DNA of 51,458 nt, taken from contig CAJQOP010000073.1 of the NCBI GenBank assembly GCA_905479945.1, positions 1-51,458 of the forward strand, read 5' to 3'. Below the pieces are notes generated by a model. That model searched no databases, was not told the DNA's origin, and worked only from the letters and a program-made list of their open reading frames with translations. Position 1 is the stretch's first letter. Every line of letters starts with the position of its first letter. Source of the stretch: an uncultured Glaciecola sp. (GTDB lineage: Bacteria > Pseudomonadota > Gammaproteobacteria > Enterobacterales > Alteromonadaceae). The position numbers were made by a program, and so were the translations under genes. This document shows, piece by piece, positions 1 to 8,344 of the stretch.

Positions 1-35
1 CCAAAAACCAAAAACTAAAAACTAAAAACTATAAA
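1..35. repeat. five-unit 7-bp A-rich tandem repeat at the left edge
   Basis: Five consecutive 7-bp units of the form CYAAAAA (the last degenerate, CTATAAA) run up to a TTGACA-like hexamer at 36-41. The array may continue left of the window. It lies just upstream of the cytochrome gene, so it could be an A-tract upstream element or simply slippage-prone sequence. No function is shown. Confidence 0.6.
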
Positions 36-56
36 TTGACAATACTGGAATAAAAT

Positions 57-524
57 ATGAAAAAAGTGCTTATATCATTAACCTTGGCCGCATTATTAAG
101 TTCACCTTTGGCAATCGCTAAAGAAGCATCCTCTGAGAAACAAGCGAATACCGCGGTGCAATTCAGAAAAGCTGTTCTTCAGTTAGTTCGCAGTAATATG
201 GGAGCTTTAGGAGGCATGGCCAAAGGAAAAATAGAATATAACGCGGATGTAATGAACACTAATGCTATGCGAATTGAGCAGTTAGCATTAATGATGGGGG
301 ATTATTTCGAAACCGATACAAGAAAGTTTGATGTGAAAACTGATGCTGATGACGCAATTTGGGAACAAATGGAAGATTTTAACAGTAAAATTCAAGACAT
401 GGTTGGCGCTGCTGAAAATTTACAAAAAATTGCATTGGCCAAGGATGAAGCGAATTATCGTAAGACTATTGGTGCATTAGGTTCAACTTGCAAAGCTTGT
501 CATGATAAATTCAAAACTGACTAA
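57..524 (+). CDS. periplasmic cytochrome c' / c556-type haem protein
   Basis: 155-residue secreted c-type cytochrome. The N-terminus is a signal peptide with a basic MKK start, a hydrophobic core and a likely cleavage after residues ~20-22 (LAIA/KEA). The body is predicted helical and a single haem-binding CKACH motif lies at residues 145-149, very near the C-terminus, as expected for the four-helix cytochrome c' family, where the haem site is in the last helix. It should receive haem in the periplasm through the Ccm system. Roles in the family include electron transfer and NO or other gas binding; which applies here is not visible. A b561-type cytochrome is encoded convergently about 560 bp away, a common partner for this family. 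A GGA at 47-49 lies upstream of the ATG. Confidence 0.88.
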   Translation: MKKVLISLTLAALLSSPLAIAKEASSEKQANTAVQFRKAVLQLVRSNMGALGGMAKGKIEYNADVMNTNAMRIEQLALMMGDYFETDTRKFDVKTDADDAIWEQMEDFNSKIQDMVGAAENLQKIALAKDEANYRKTIGALGSTCKACHDKFKTD

Positions 525-632
525 ATGAATTCTATTTATCAGATAAGAAGACGTTTTACTTTTAGCCAAATATTGAGCAATTTATTACATGTCCTCTGAA
601 TTAATTAGAAAAGTAAAAGTAGAATTCATTTA
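522..632. repeat. long imperfect inverted repeat overlapping the cytochrome stop codon
   Basis: Outer arms 522-534 and 620-632 are perfect 13-bp reverse complements (TAAATGAATTCTA / TAGAATTCATTTA). Inner arms 554-563 and 609-618 are perfect 10-bp reverse complements (TTTTACTTTT / AAAAGTAAAA). The first arm begins at the TAA stop of the cytochrome gene. As RNA this would fold into a long 3'-end stem with a 19-nt one-sided bulge; as DNA it resembles a small inverted-repeat element. No T-run follows, so it is not a classical terminator. Confidence 0.6.
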
Positions 633-1045
633 ATTGTAATTGAGCAGTGAATATAATCAAAAGTAGTGTTTCATTTTTGTTCTTTTTGTGTAATATTGGT
701 GTTAACGCTGATGTGTTTTGGGAGGAATATATCAATCGTATCGGTGCTATCATTGCTATTTTTAGCATTTACAATGATTGTAATTAAGTTTCCTCAGTAC
801 CCTATGAGGACTCTGTTAAAACAACGGAAGTTAATAGCGCTAAATCCTAATAAAAATAAAAAAAGGATTGGCCAATATGTCCAAAGATGCTTTAAAACAA
901 ACTGCAATTGCTGTGGGTCTTACCATTCTTTATGGTTTAACAATATCTCAAGCAAACGCATTTTTCTAAAGAAGTTAAGTAACTAACATTACTTTAGATA
1001 TAGTTTAATAATCATACCAAGCATAAAAAGCAAGTGACTAATTAA
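633..1045. other. mostly non-coding stretch between the two cytochrome genes
   Basis: AT-rich, about 410 bp. The only coding candidate I favour is the 30-codon ORF at 877-969. A longer GTG-started frame at 666-986 overlaps it in another frame, but its C-terminal half has no protein-like character. Confidence 0.5.
877..969 (+). CDS. possible 30-residue single-span membrane peptide
   Basis: ATG at 877 follows an AAAAGGA sequence (861-867) at suitable spacing, and the ORF runs 30 codons to TAA at 967-969. The peptide starts MSKDALKQTAIAVGLT, continues with a hydrophobic stretch and ends ANAFF, giving a short charged head and one potential transmembrane helix. A bidirectional terminator lies about 75 bp downstream. 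I do not recognise the family. Evidence is limited to the ribosome-binding site, the hydrophobic pattern and the terminator; chance occurrence is possible. Confidence 0.4.
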   Translation: MSKDALKQTAIAVGLTILYGLTISQANAFF

Positions 1046-1080
1046 AAAGAACTAGGATGTAAATCTTAGTTCTTTTTTTT
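1046..1080. terminator. bidirectional intrinsic terminator
   Basis: Nine-bp stem AAAGAACTA (1046-1054) / TAGTTCTTT (1067-1075) with a 12-nt loop. A T-run follows on the plus strand and TTTTTAATT on the minus strand. It sits between the plus-strand region and the convergent cytochrome b gene and can end transcription from both sides. Confidence 0.8.
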
Positions 1081-1089
1081 TATTGCGAG

Positions 1090-1833
1090 CTAATAATCAA
1101 AGTCATCAGCGAGTTCCGGTGCAAATACAACCACAATCAAATATACAGCAACGGCAGAAATGCTGGCTAATAAGGTAAAGCGAAGCCAATGGTTTTTTGT
1201 TGGAGGCCAAGAGGCCGTGTCATCTTGTTGTTTTTTTCCATGCAGCATACTAGCTACTAAGTTTTGTTTCTTAAATATTTTGTAAATTAAAATAGCTGAC
1301 AAATGCAGAGCTAAAAACAACAATATCGCGTTGAATCCTTGATGGTGTAACCAGTTCATCACGTCTCTTGTACTTTCACTTACAGCACTATAATAGGGAC
1401 CATCGTGGAATATTTCGTCGGTGATAAATAATCCACTGATAGATTGGGTCAACAGTATGCTTAGAATGAAGATAATCGAGTAGGCACCTAGGGGATTATG
1501 ACCGATAGAAGGAACATAAATATGTTCGCTGGGACGCGCACCGCTGAGGCTTTTCATACCGCTGAGGCTTGTCATACCGCTGAGGCTCTTCGCATAATGC
1601 CAAGTGGCTTGAGGTGTGTGCACAAATTGATTGAACCTAGCGTAATAAGCCCCCCAAATGCCCCATAAAACACGAAAAATCACTAAACCCAAAATAAAGT
1701 AACCACCATAAAAATGCCATTGAACTGCGTCATCAAGGATTTCAGCGGTTAAATATTGTGCGCATATTGCGGCTACTAATAACCAGTGAAATAAACGAGT
1801 AGGGAAGTCCCAAACATAGAGTTGTTGTGTCAT
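1090..1833 (-). CDS. cytochrome b561 family membrane protein
   Basis: 247-residue di-haem cytochrome b of the prokaryotic b561/Ni-Fe-hydrogenase b-subunit type, carrying electrons between the quinol pool and a periplasmic c-type cytochrome. The N-terminus has the family motif WDFPTRLFHW (histidine at residue 16), a second histidine in WHFYGGYF around residue 40, and later HHQGF and ALHLSA helices with candidate haem ligands. Four main hydrophobic helices are visible, plus an extra C-terminal one. Unusually, the loop after the second helix contains three in-frame copies of a six-residue unit (K/T)SLSG(M/A), from an 18-bp DNA tandem repeat at 1537-1590. The gene faces the c'-type cytochrome, a likely redox partner by family precedent. 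Confidence 0.88.
   Translation of the reverse strand: MTQQLYVWDFPTRLFHWLLVAAICAQYLTAEILDDAVQWHFYGGYFILGLVIFRVLWGIWGAYYARFNQFVHTPQATWHYAKSLSGMTSLSGMKSLSGARPSEHIYVPSIGHNPLGAYSIIFILSILLTQSISGLFITDEIFHDGPYYSAVSESTRDVMNWLHHQGFNAILLFLALHLSAILIYKIFKKQNLVASMLHGKKQQDDTASWPPTKNHWLRFTLLASISAVAVYLIVVVFAPELADDFDY
1537..1590. repeat. three-copy 18-bp in-frame tandem repeat inside the cytochrome b gene
   Basis: Units 1537-1554, 1555-1572 and 1573-1590 share the core GCTGAGGCTT on the plus strand and encode KSLSGM, TSLSGM and KSLSGA. The copies differ at only a few positions, indicating recent duplication. Copy-number change would lengthen or shorten a loop without a frameshift. Confidence 0.85.
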
Positions 1834-1967
1834 TTTTTTATCACCATTATCTCAATACCATTCTCTCAATACCATTCAGTTACAATCATTCACTTAAAAT
1901 CATTACTGCTTTAGATTTATGTATTATTCGTGCACTATATTGTAAACGAAAAATAGATCGAGTTCAC

Positions 1968-2771
1968 ATGACAAAAATTGGTATTTTAGGAGCAAATGGG
2001 CGAATGGGGAGAGTTCTCATTGATGCATGTTATCAACATACGGATGTCGCCCTTGGTTTCGCTAGCGTGCGCAAAGGTTCATCATTTATTGGTGTTGATG
2101 CAGGCGAAGTAGCGGGTATAGCAAAGCAATATATAAAGGTATGTGAAAGTGAACTGCAACCAACTGATATTGCCGACGTCATCATCGACTTTACGCTTCC
2201 TCAAGCATTAGAAGCTAACCTAGCTTGGTGCATTGCAAATGACAGAGCAATCGTTATCGGCACTACCGGACTTTCGCCTATGCAGCTAGCGCTAATTGAT
2301 GACGCAGCAAAATCAATACCTATTGTATTTGCAGCTAATTATAGTGTTGGTGTTAATTTATTATTGAGCTTGGTGCGTCAAACAAGCGCCGTTATGGGGC
2401 AATACGCTGATATAGAGATTGTTGAAGCGCATCATCGTTTTAAGAAAGATGCTCCTTCAGGCACTGCAGTCGCTATTGGTGAGGTAATCGCCGATGAATT
2501 GGGTCGCGATTTAAATAAATGTGCTGTGTACGGCAGAGAAGGTCACACAGGCGAGCGCGATCAAAATACAATTGGCTTTTGTACTATCCGTGCGGGAGAT
2601 ATAGTAGGTGAACATACTGCTATTTTTGCGACTATTGGAGAGCGTATTGAATTAACGCATAAGGCTTCAAGCCGTCTAACCTTTGCCAATGGTGCGTTAA
2701 CAGCTGCTATTTGGGTAAAAGGAAAGGTGCCAGGACTCTATAGCATGCAACAAGTATTGGATTTGCAATAA
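1968..2771 (+). CDS. dapB: 4-hydroxy-tetrahydrodipicolinate reductase
   Basis: 267-residue cytosolic enzyme reducing hydroxy-tetrahydrodipicolinate with NAD(P)H in the lysine and meso-diaminopimelate pathway. The N-terminus has the Rossmann motif GILGANGRMG (residues 5-14). The signature HHRFKKDAPSGTA around residues 155-170 carries the catalytic His and Lys. Length matches the family (~270). I chose ATG 1968 because the protein then starts MTKIGILG like its relatives; the same frame runs upstream to 1827 but those residues have no DapB character and would overlap the cytochrome b start. carA follows after a ~380-bp leader, a conserved dapB-carA-carB order. Confidence 0.95.
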   Translation: MTKIGILGANGRMGRVLIDACYQHTDVALGFASVRKGSSFIGVDAGEVAGIAKQYIKVCESELQPTDIADVIIDFTLPQALEANLAWCIANDRAIVIGTTGLSPMQLALIDDAAKSIPIVFAANYSVGVNLLLSLVRQTSAVMGQYADIEIVEAHHRFKKDAPSGTAVAIGEVIADELGRDLNKCAVYGREGHTGERDQNTIGFCTIRAGDIVGEHTAIFATIGERIELTHKASSRLTFANGALTAAIWVKGKVPGLYSMQQVLDLQ

Positions 2772-3153
2772 CTTACCCCCCTATCAAAGCAGGTTTTCTC
2801 TAGCAAATAACACTTTTATATTTTTGTGTATTACAATGCTTTCGCTTCGTAATGGAGCTTTAAGTGCTGTTTATGTGCGTTTTGTTGTTTAATTCAGAAA
2901 GAAATAGATCATTACTGAGCATTCATATATAATCAGCGGAATTTGCCACAAGTTTGCAATTTCGCGCTCGGCGCTAGCATACATCAACGGCAAGAAAAGC
3001 CATTTGATTGACCTAGCGATGATGTGTCGGAAATGTCAAAATTCGCGAAGAAGCTACTAATAAGGCTGTTTTAGACTGCTTTTGACGTATTTTTCGGAAA
3101 TATTAGCGTTTCGCTAGTATTTTCCTTGTTACCTTTAATTTTAGGAGGTTGAC
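2772..3153. promoter_or_regulatory. carAB leader and promoter region
   Basis: Non-coding ~380 bp between dapB and carA. It holds a TATAAT hexamer at 2928-2933 with only a poor -35 match and a GC-richer discriminator, and a strong hairpin close to carA (listed separately). The length fits an operon with promoter-proximal control by pyrimidine, purine or arginine signals, as known for enterobacterial carAB. I could not identify convincing ArgR or PurR boxes by eye. Confidence 0.45.
3096..3125 (+). promoter_or_regulatory. leader hairpin just before the carA ribosome-binding site
   Basis: GGAAATATTAGCG (3096-3108) pairs with CGCTAGTATTTTCC (3112-3125) across a 3-nt loop, with one G-T pair and one bulged T. 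The hairpin ends 17 bases before the AGGAGG at 3143-3148. There is no long T-run, so it is more likely a translational or RNA-stability element than a terminator. Confidence 0.55.
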
Positions 3154-4293
3154 TTGGCTATTTCTGCTCTTTTAGTGCTTGAAGATGGTTCTGTTTTCAA
3201 CGGTTTAGCAATCGGTGCGGCTGGTTTTAGTGTTGGAGAAGTTGTTTTTAATACTTCAATGACAGGTTATCAAGAAATTCTTACCGATCCATCATATGCT
3301 GAACAAATCATCACGCTGACTTATCCCCATATTGGTAACACCGGAACAAATTCTGAGGATGTAGAATCTGATAATATCTGGGCCAAAGGCCTTATTATTA
3401 GAGGCCTACCGCTTATTTCAAGTAGTTTTAGAGATGAGCAATCCCTCACTGATTATCTTAAAACAAACAACATAGTCGCCATCGCCGAGATTGATACGCG
3501 CCGCTTAACTCGTATCTTAAGAGACAAAGGCGCTCAACGCGGTTGTATTGTTACTGCTGATGCACTGACTCAAGAACAAGCTTTAGCTGAAGCAAATTCC
3601 TTTGCAGGCTTAAAAGGAATGGACCTAGCTAAAGTGGTGTCTAGAAAAGAAAAGGCCGCTTGGATTGATGGTTCTTGGCAGCTTGGTGAAGGTTATGCGA
3701 AAGATATGCAGAATTTGCCATACCATGTTGTCGCTTACGATTTCGGTGCTAAAAATAATATATTGAGAATGCTGGTAGATCGTGGATGCAGACTGACACT
3801 AGTTCCTGCTGAAACCTCTGCAGATGATGTCTTAGCTTTGAACCCTGATGGAATTTTTCTATCCAATGGACCAGGTGACCCTGAGCCTTGTACTTATGCG
3901 ATTGATGCCATAAAAGTATTTTTAGATAAATCTATCCCCATCTTTGGTATCTGTTTAGGCCATCAGTTGTTGGCACTAGCCAGCGGGGCAAAAACTCAAA
4001 AGATGAAATTTGGACATCATGGTGCGAACCATCCGGTGAAAGATTTGGCAAGAGATGTGGTAATGATAACTAGTCAGAATCACGGGTTTGCAGTTGATGA
4101 AGCTTCATTGCCAAACACATTGAAAGTTACACATGTCTCACTGTTTGATAAATCATTACAAGGAATAGAGCGCACCGATAAACCCGCGTTTAGCTTCCAA
4201 GGTCATCCAGAAGCAAGTCCAGGGCCACACGATGCTGCCCCTTTATTCGATAAATTTATTGAACAAATACTTCAATCCCAAACACAAGCTTAA
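3154..4293 (+). CDS. carA: carbamoyl-phosphate synthase small subunit (glutamine amidotransferase)
   Basis: 379-residue subunit that hydrolyses glutamine and passes ammonia to CarB for carbamoyl phosphate used in pyrimidine and arginine synthesis. The N-terminal CarA domain begins [15 protein letters not shown]. The class I amidotransferase half has the nucleophile in [10 protein letters not shown] (Cys near residue 270) and the His-Glu pair in [10 protein letters not shown] near residue 350. The start is TTG with a strong AGGAGG five bases upstream; UUG initiation of carA is also known in E. coli. carB follows after 16 bp, so the two are co-transcribed. Confidence 0.97.
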   Translation: MAISALLVLEDGSVFNGLAIGAAGFSVGEVVFNTSMTGYQEILTDPSYAEQIITLTYPHIGNTGTNSEDVESDNIWAKGLIIRGLPLISSSFRDEQSLTDYLKTNNIVAIAEIDTRRLTRILRDKGAQRGCIVTADALTQEQALAEANSFAGLKGMDLAKVVSRKEKAAWIDGSWQLGEGYAKDMQNLPYHVVAYDFGAKNNILRMLVDRGCRLTLVPAETSADDVLALNPDGIFLSNGPGDPEPCTYAIDAIKVFLDKSIPIFGICLGHQLLALASGAKTQKMKFGHHGANHPVKDLARDVVMITSQNHGFAVDEASLPNTLKVTHVSLFDKSLQGIERTDKPAFSFQGHPEASPGPHDAAPLFDKFIEQILQSQTQA

Positions 4294-4309
4294 TAGTAGG
4301 AATTAGACT

Positions 4310-7300
4310 ATGCCAAAACGTACCGACCTCAAGAGTATCTTAATTCTTGGTGCAGGGCCTATCGTGATCGGTCAAGCTTGTGAGTTTGATTATTCAGGGG
4401 CTCAAGCTTGCAAAGCATTACGTGAAGAGGGTTACCGAGTTATTCTTGTTAACTCTAATCCAGCCACCATCATGACCGACCCAGAAATGGCGGATGCAAC
4501 TTACATTGAGCCAATTCAATGGGAAGTTGTCCGTAATATTATTGCAAAAGAACGCCCAGATGCGATTTTGCCAACCATGGGAGGTCAAACCGCATTAAAC
4601 TGCGCCCTAGATTTGAATAAACATGGAGTGCTCAAAGAATTCAACGTCGAGCTTATCGGCGCGTCTGCTGATGCTATCGATAAAGCCGAAGACAGGGAGC
4701 GTTTCGACAAAGCCATGAAATCAATTGGCCTAGAATGTCCACACGCTGAAATTGCACATAGTATGGAACAAGCTTACGACGTATCAACTCGTATTGGTTT
4801 CCCTTGTATAATTCGCCCTTCTTTTACTATGGGTGGTTCTGGCGGTGGTATCGCATATAACAAAGACGAGTTTACAGAAATTTGTACCCGGGGCCTGGAT
4901 TTGTCTCCTACCACAGAGCTATTAATAGACGAATCACTAATTGGCTGGAAAGAGTACGAAATGGAAGTGGTTCGCGATAAAGCCGACAACTGTATTATTG
5001 TTTGTACAATCGAAAACATTGACCCTATGGGTGTGCATACTGGCGATTCCATAACGGTTGCACCAGCGCAAACGCTTACCGACAAAGAATATCAAATTAT
5101 GCGTAATGCAGCGATCGCTGTGCTGCGTGAGATTGGCGTTGAAACCGGTGGGTCTAACGTTCAGTTTGGTGTGTGTCCAGACACCGGGCGTTTAGTTATT
5201 ATCGAAATGAACCCACGTGTATCGCGGTCGTCAGCGCTAGCATCAAAAGCAACCGGTTTCCCAATTGCAAAAATTGCAGCCAAATTAGCTGTAGGTTATA
5301 CCCTAGATGAATTGGCCAATGATATTACTGGTGGCCTAACGCCAGCTTCATTTGAACCAACGATTGACTATGTTGTAACAAAGATCCCACGCTTTAATTT
5401 TGAAAAATTTGCAGGCGCTAATGACCGTCTTACTACGCAAATGAAGTCAGTAGGTGAGGTGATGGCAATAGGCCGAAATCAACAAGAGTCATTGCAGAAG
5501 GCTTTGAGAGGATTGGAAGTAGGCCGTTCAGGTCTTAATCCAATACTTGACTTGAACGACCCTGAAGCCAAAAATAAATTGATCTACGAACTCCGTGAAC
5601 CTGGTGCTGAACGAATTTGGTACATAGGCGATGCATTCCGCATGGGTATGTCAGTTGATGAAGTATTCTCACTGACAAATATCGATCGATGGTACTTGGT
5701 GCAGCTGGAAGAGATTGTACAATTGGAACAGCTTGTCGAGCGCATAGGTTTGTCTGAAATTGACCACAATTTGATGAGAACACTGAAGCGAAAAGGCTTC
5801 GCTGATGCGAGAATTGCTGAACTTACTAATGTTGCTGAAGATGATGTGCGTGGAATCCGCAGTAAATTCAATATATTACCTGTATATAAGCGTGTTGATA
5901 CATGTGCTGCTGAATTCAGCACATCAACTGCCTACATGTACAGTACTTATGATGAAGAATGTGAATCAAATCCTTCAGATAAAGAAAAGATCATGGTCTT
6001 AGGTGGCGGTCCAAATCGCATAGGACAAGGGATTGAATTTGATTATTGTTGTGTGCATGCTGCCTTAGCAATGCGTGAAGACGGTTACGAAACTATTATG
6101 GTTAACTGTAACCCTGAAACGGTTTCAACTGACTATGATACTTCGGATCGTTTGTATTTCGAACCTGTAACACTTGAAGATGTGCTTGAAATTGTGCGCA
6201 TTGAAAAGCCCAAAGGCGTTATTGTCCAATACGGTGGTCAGACACCACTTAAATTAGCTAGAGCATTAAAAGAAAATGGTGTTCCAATTATTGGAACATC
6301 TCCAGATGCGATTGATCGCGCAGAAGATCGTGAACGTTTTCAGCAAATGGTTAACAAGCTTGGTTTAAAACAGCCCGCAAACTCAACTGTCAGTAATATG
6401 GAAGAAGCGCTCACCCAAGCTGAAATAATCGGTTTTCCATTGGTCGTTAGACCATCCTATGTACTAGGTGGTCGCGCAATGGAAATAGTCTATGATTTAA
6501 AAGACTTACGACGCTATCTGAATGAAGCTGTTAGTGTGTCGAACGATAGTCCTGTGCTATTGGATCGTTTCTTAGATGATGCAATTGAAGTTGATGTTGA
6601 TGCTATTTGTGACGGAGAGAATGTCGTTATAGGCGGCATTATGGAGCATATTGAGCAAGCAGGTGTGCATTCAGGTGACTCTGCCTGCAGTTTGCCTCCA
6701 TACTCCTTGTCTGAAGAAATTCAAGATGTGATGCGCAAGCAAGTTACTCAAATGGCGCTTGAACTCGAGGTCGTTGGTTTGATGAATACTCAATTCGCAA
6801 TTAAAGACAACGAAGTGTACATTATTGAAGTTAACCCTAGAGCAGCAAGAACAATTCCCTTTGTTTCTAAAGCGACTGGTGTGCCATTAGCAAAAATTGC
6901 TGCAAGAGCAATGGCAGGTGTTAGCTTGGCAAAACAGAACTTCACTAAAGAAGTTATTCCCCCTTTCTTCTCAGTGAAAGAAGTAGTATTGCCTTTTGCT
7001 AAATTTCAAGGTGTTGATCCCTTATTGGGCCCCGAAATGCGCTCAACCGGCGAAGTAATGGGAGTAGCGAATGGCTTTGATGAAGCGTATGCCAAAGCAA
7101 ATTTAGGTGCTTCCGCTCCAATACCCATTGAAGGTAAGGTATTGTTGTCTGTTCGTAATAAGGACAAACAACGCTTAATCGGCTTGGCGAAAGAAATGAT
7201 TGAGCAGGGCTTTACTGTTGAAGCTACAAAAGGCACAGCGCTCTTCCTAGCAGAGCACGGGGTAATTTGTGGCACCGTGAACAAACTCTCGGAAGGCCGT

Positions 7301-7531
7301 CCTAATATAGTTGATGCGATTAAAAATGGTGAATACTGTTATGTTGTTAACACAACAGAAGGTAGGCAAGCGATAAATGACTCTGTTTATATTAGGCGTG
7401 AAGCATTGCTTAGCAAAACCAGTTATACAACCACTCTGAATGCAGCCTTTGCGACAATTAGAGCCAGAACAGCGGATGCCAAAGCGAATGTTACTTCTGT
7501 ACAGGAGTTGCACAAGCGCATAAAGGCTTAG
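4310..7531 (+). CDS. carB: carbamoyl-phosphate synthase large subunit
   Basis: 1073-residue subunit making carbamoyl phosphate from bicarbonate, ammonia and two ATP. It shows the family's internal duplication: the first half starts with [20 protein letters not shown] and the second with a matching [19 protein letters not shown] segment around residue 560. Each half is followed by an ATP-grasp domain, with [18 protein letters not shown] in the first and [18 protein letters not shown] in the second. The C-terminal ~130 residues form the MGS-like allosteric domain that binds effectors such as UMP. Length matches E. coli CarB (1073). Transcribed with carA; two hairpins follow its stop. Confidence 0.98.
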   Translation: MPKRTDLKSILILGAGPIVIGQACEFDYSGAQACKALREEGYRVILVNSNPATIMTDPEMADATYIEPIQWEVVRNIIAKERPDAILPTMGGQTALNCALDLNKHGVLKEFNVELIGASADAIDKAEDRERFDKAMKSIGLECPHAEIAHSMEQAYDVSTRIGFPCIIRPSFTMGGSGGGIAYNKDEFTEICTRGLDLSPTTELLIDESLIGWKEYEMEVVRDKADNCIIVCTIENIDPMGVHTGDSITVAPAQTLTDKEYQIMRNAAIAVLREIGVETGGSNVQFGVCPDTGRLVIIEMNPRVSRSSALASKATGFPIAKIAAKLAVGYTLDELANDITGGLTPASFEPTIDYVVTKIPRFNFEKFAGANDRLTTQMKSVGEVMAIGRNQQESLQKALRGLEVGRSGLNPILDLNDPEAKNKLIYELREPGAERIWYIGDAFRMGMSVDEVFSLTNIDRWYLVQLEEIVQLEQLVERIGLSEIDHNLMRTLKRKGFADARIAELTNVAEDDVRGIRSKFNILPVYKRVDTCAAEFSTSTAYMYSTYDEECESNPSDKEKIMVLGGGPNRIGQGIEFDYCCVHAALAMREDGYETIMVNCNPETVSTDYDTSDRLYFEPVTLEDVLEIVRIEKPKGVIVQYGGQTPLKLARALKENGVPIIGTSPDAIDRAEDRERFQQMVNKLGLKQPANSTVSNMEEALTQAEIIGFPLVVRPSYVLGGRAMEIVYDLKDLRRYLNEAVSVSNDSPVLLDRFLDDAIEVDVDAICDGENVVIGGIMEHIEQAGVHSGDSACSLPPYSLSEEIQDVMRKQVTQMALELEVVGLMNTQFAIKDNEVYIIEVNPRAARTIPFVSKATGVPLAKIAARAMAGVSLAKQNFTKEVIPPFFSVKEVVLPFAKFQGVDPLLGPEMRSTGEVMGVANGFDEAYAKANLGASAPIPIEGKVLLSVRNKDKQRLIGLAKEMIEQGFTVEATKGTALFLAEHGVICGTVNKLSEGRPNIVDAIKNGEYCYVVNTTEGRQAINDSVYIRREALLSKTSYTTTLNAAFATIRARTADAKANVTSVQELHKRIKA

Positions 7532-7543
7532 CTTTGTTTAAAA

Positions 7544-7565
7544 CCTGATTGAAGCTGCAATCAGG
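7544..7565 (+). terminator. hairpin just after carB
   Basis: CCTGATTG (7544-7551) pairs with CAATCAGG (7558-7565) around a 6-nt loop. The following CTTT is a poor T-run, so this may be a weak terminator or a 3'-end stabilising stem; a better terminator lies 50 bp further on. Confidence 0.5.
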
Positions 7566-7614
7566 CTTTAGCATTTGCAAAAATAGTATATAATCAGAAT
7601 ATAGATTAAAAATG

Positions 7615-7640
7615 AAATGCGCCTTTATAGGCGCATTTTT
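7615..7640 (+). terminator. intrinsic terminator after carAB
   Basis: Perfect 9-bp stem AAATGCGCC (7615-7623) / GGCGCATTT (7630-7638) with a 6-nt loop and ending in five T. It separates carAB from greA. Confidence 0.85.
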
Positions 7641-7722
7641 GTCTAATTTGACTAGCGCCTGAGACGTCTTAAGCTTGGGCTAGGTCAAATCCAGATTGTA
7701 AAAATAATTAAAGAGTAGATAC

Positions 7723-8199
7723 ATGAATACATATCCAATGACTGCGCATGGCGCTGAAATGCTGCAAAAAGAACTGCATGAGTTAAAAACAGTTAAGCGT
7801 CCTGAAATCATTAAATCAATAGCCACTGCTCGAGAGCATGGTGATTTAAAGGAAAATGCTGAATACCATGCTGCGCGCGAGCAGCAAAGCTTCTGTGAAG
7901 GCCGAATTCAAAATATAGAAGGCAAGTTATCGAATGTGCAGATTATTGATGTATTGAAAATGCCAAATAATGGCAAAGTAATTTTTGGTACTACCGTTAC
8001 AGTTATGAATTGCAAAACTGAAGAAGAGATAACGTACAAAATAGTAGGCGATGACGAAGCAGATATAAAACAACTACTTATTTCAGTCAATTCACCAATC
8101 GCGCGCGGGCTAGTTGGCAAAGAAGTAGACGATGTGGTTAATATCCAAACTCCAAAAGGCACCGTAGAATTCGAAATTATTGAAGTGCAATACATCTGA
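7723..8199 (+). CDS. greA: transcript cleavage factor GreA
   Basis: 158-residue factor that enters the RNA polymerase secondary channel and stimulates cleavage of backtracked RNA. The N-terminal coiled coil (residues ~10-75) carries the conserved acidic tip region [18 protein letters not shown]. The C-terminal FKBP-like domain ends with [22 protein letters not shown]. Length equals the E. coli protein (158). It stands after the carAB terminator, an order seen in many gammaproteobacteria, and probably has its own promoter in 7641-7722. The convergent SulP gene ends 145 bp downstream, with no clear terminator between. Confidence 0.97.
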   Translation: MNTYPMTAHGAEMLQKELHELKTVKRPEIIKSIATAREHGDLKENAEYHAAREQQSFCEGRIQNIEGKLSNVQIIDVLKMPNNGKVIFGTTVTVMNCKTEEEITYKIVGDDEADIKQLLISVNSPIARGLVGKEVDDVVNIQTPKGTVEFEIIEVQYI

Positions 8200-8344
8200 C
8201 TCAATGTTGAATACGCGTTCAATAACTAATACAGAGTAACTTTGGATTGCTAGTGCAAGTTAGTGAACGCATTTAACGTAGTAATTAACTCTTGAGCTAA
8301 GCTCGGCGTTAATAAACAAAACAACTTCTTTAATTACCCGCAAA

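Noticed and set aside
666..986. 106-codon GTG-started plus-strand ORF
   Set aside because: No ribosome-binding site, protein-like character only in the first third, and it overlaps the better-supported small ORF 877-969 in another frame.
1827..1967. Upstream extension of the dapB frame
   Set aside because: The extra residues have no DapB similarity and overlap the cytochrome b start; ATG 1968 gives the family N-terminus.
7581..7600. TATAAT at 7589-7594 between the two hairpins after carB
   Set aside because: No acceptable -35 at 16-18 bp, and a transcript from it would meet a terminator within 40 bases.
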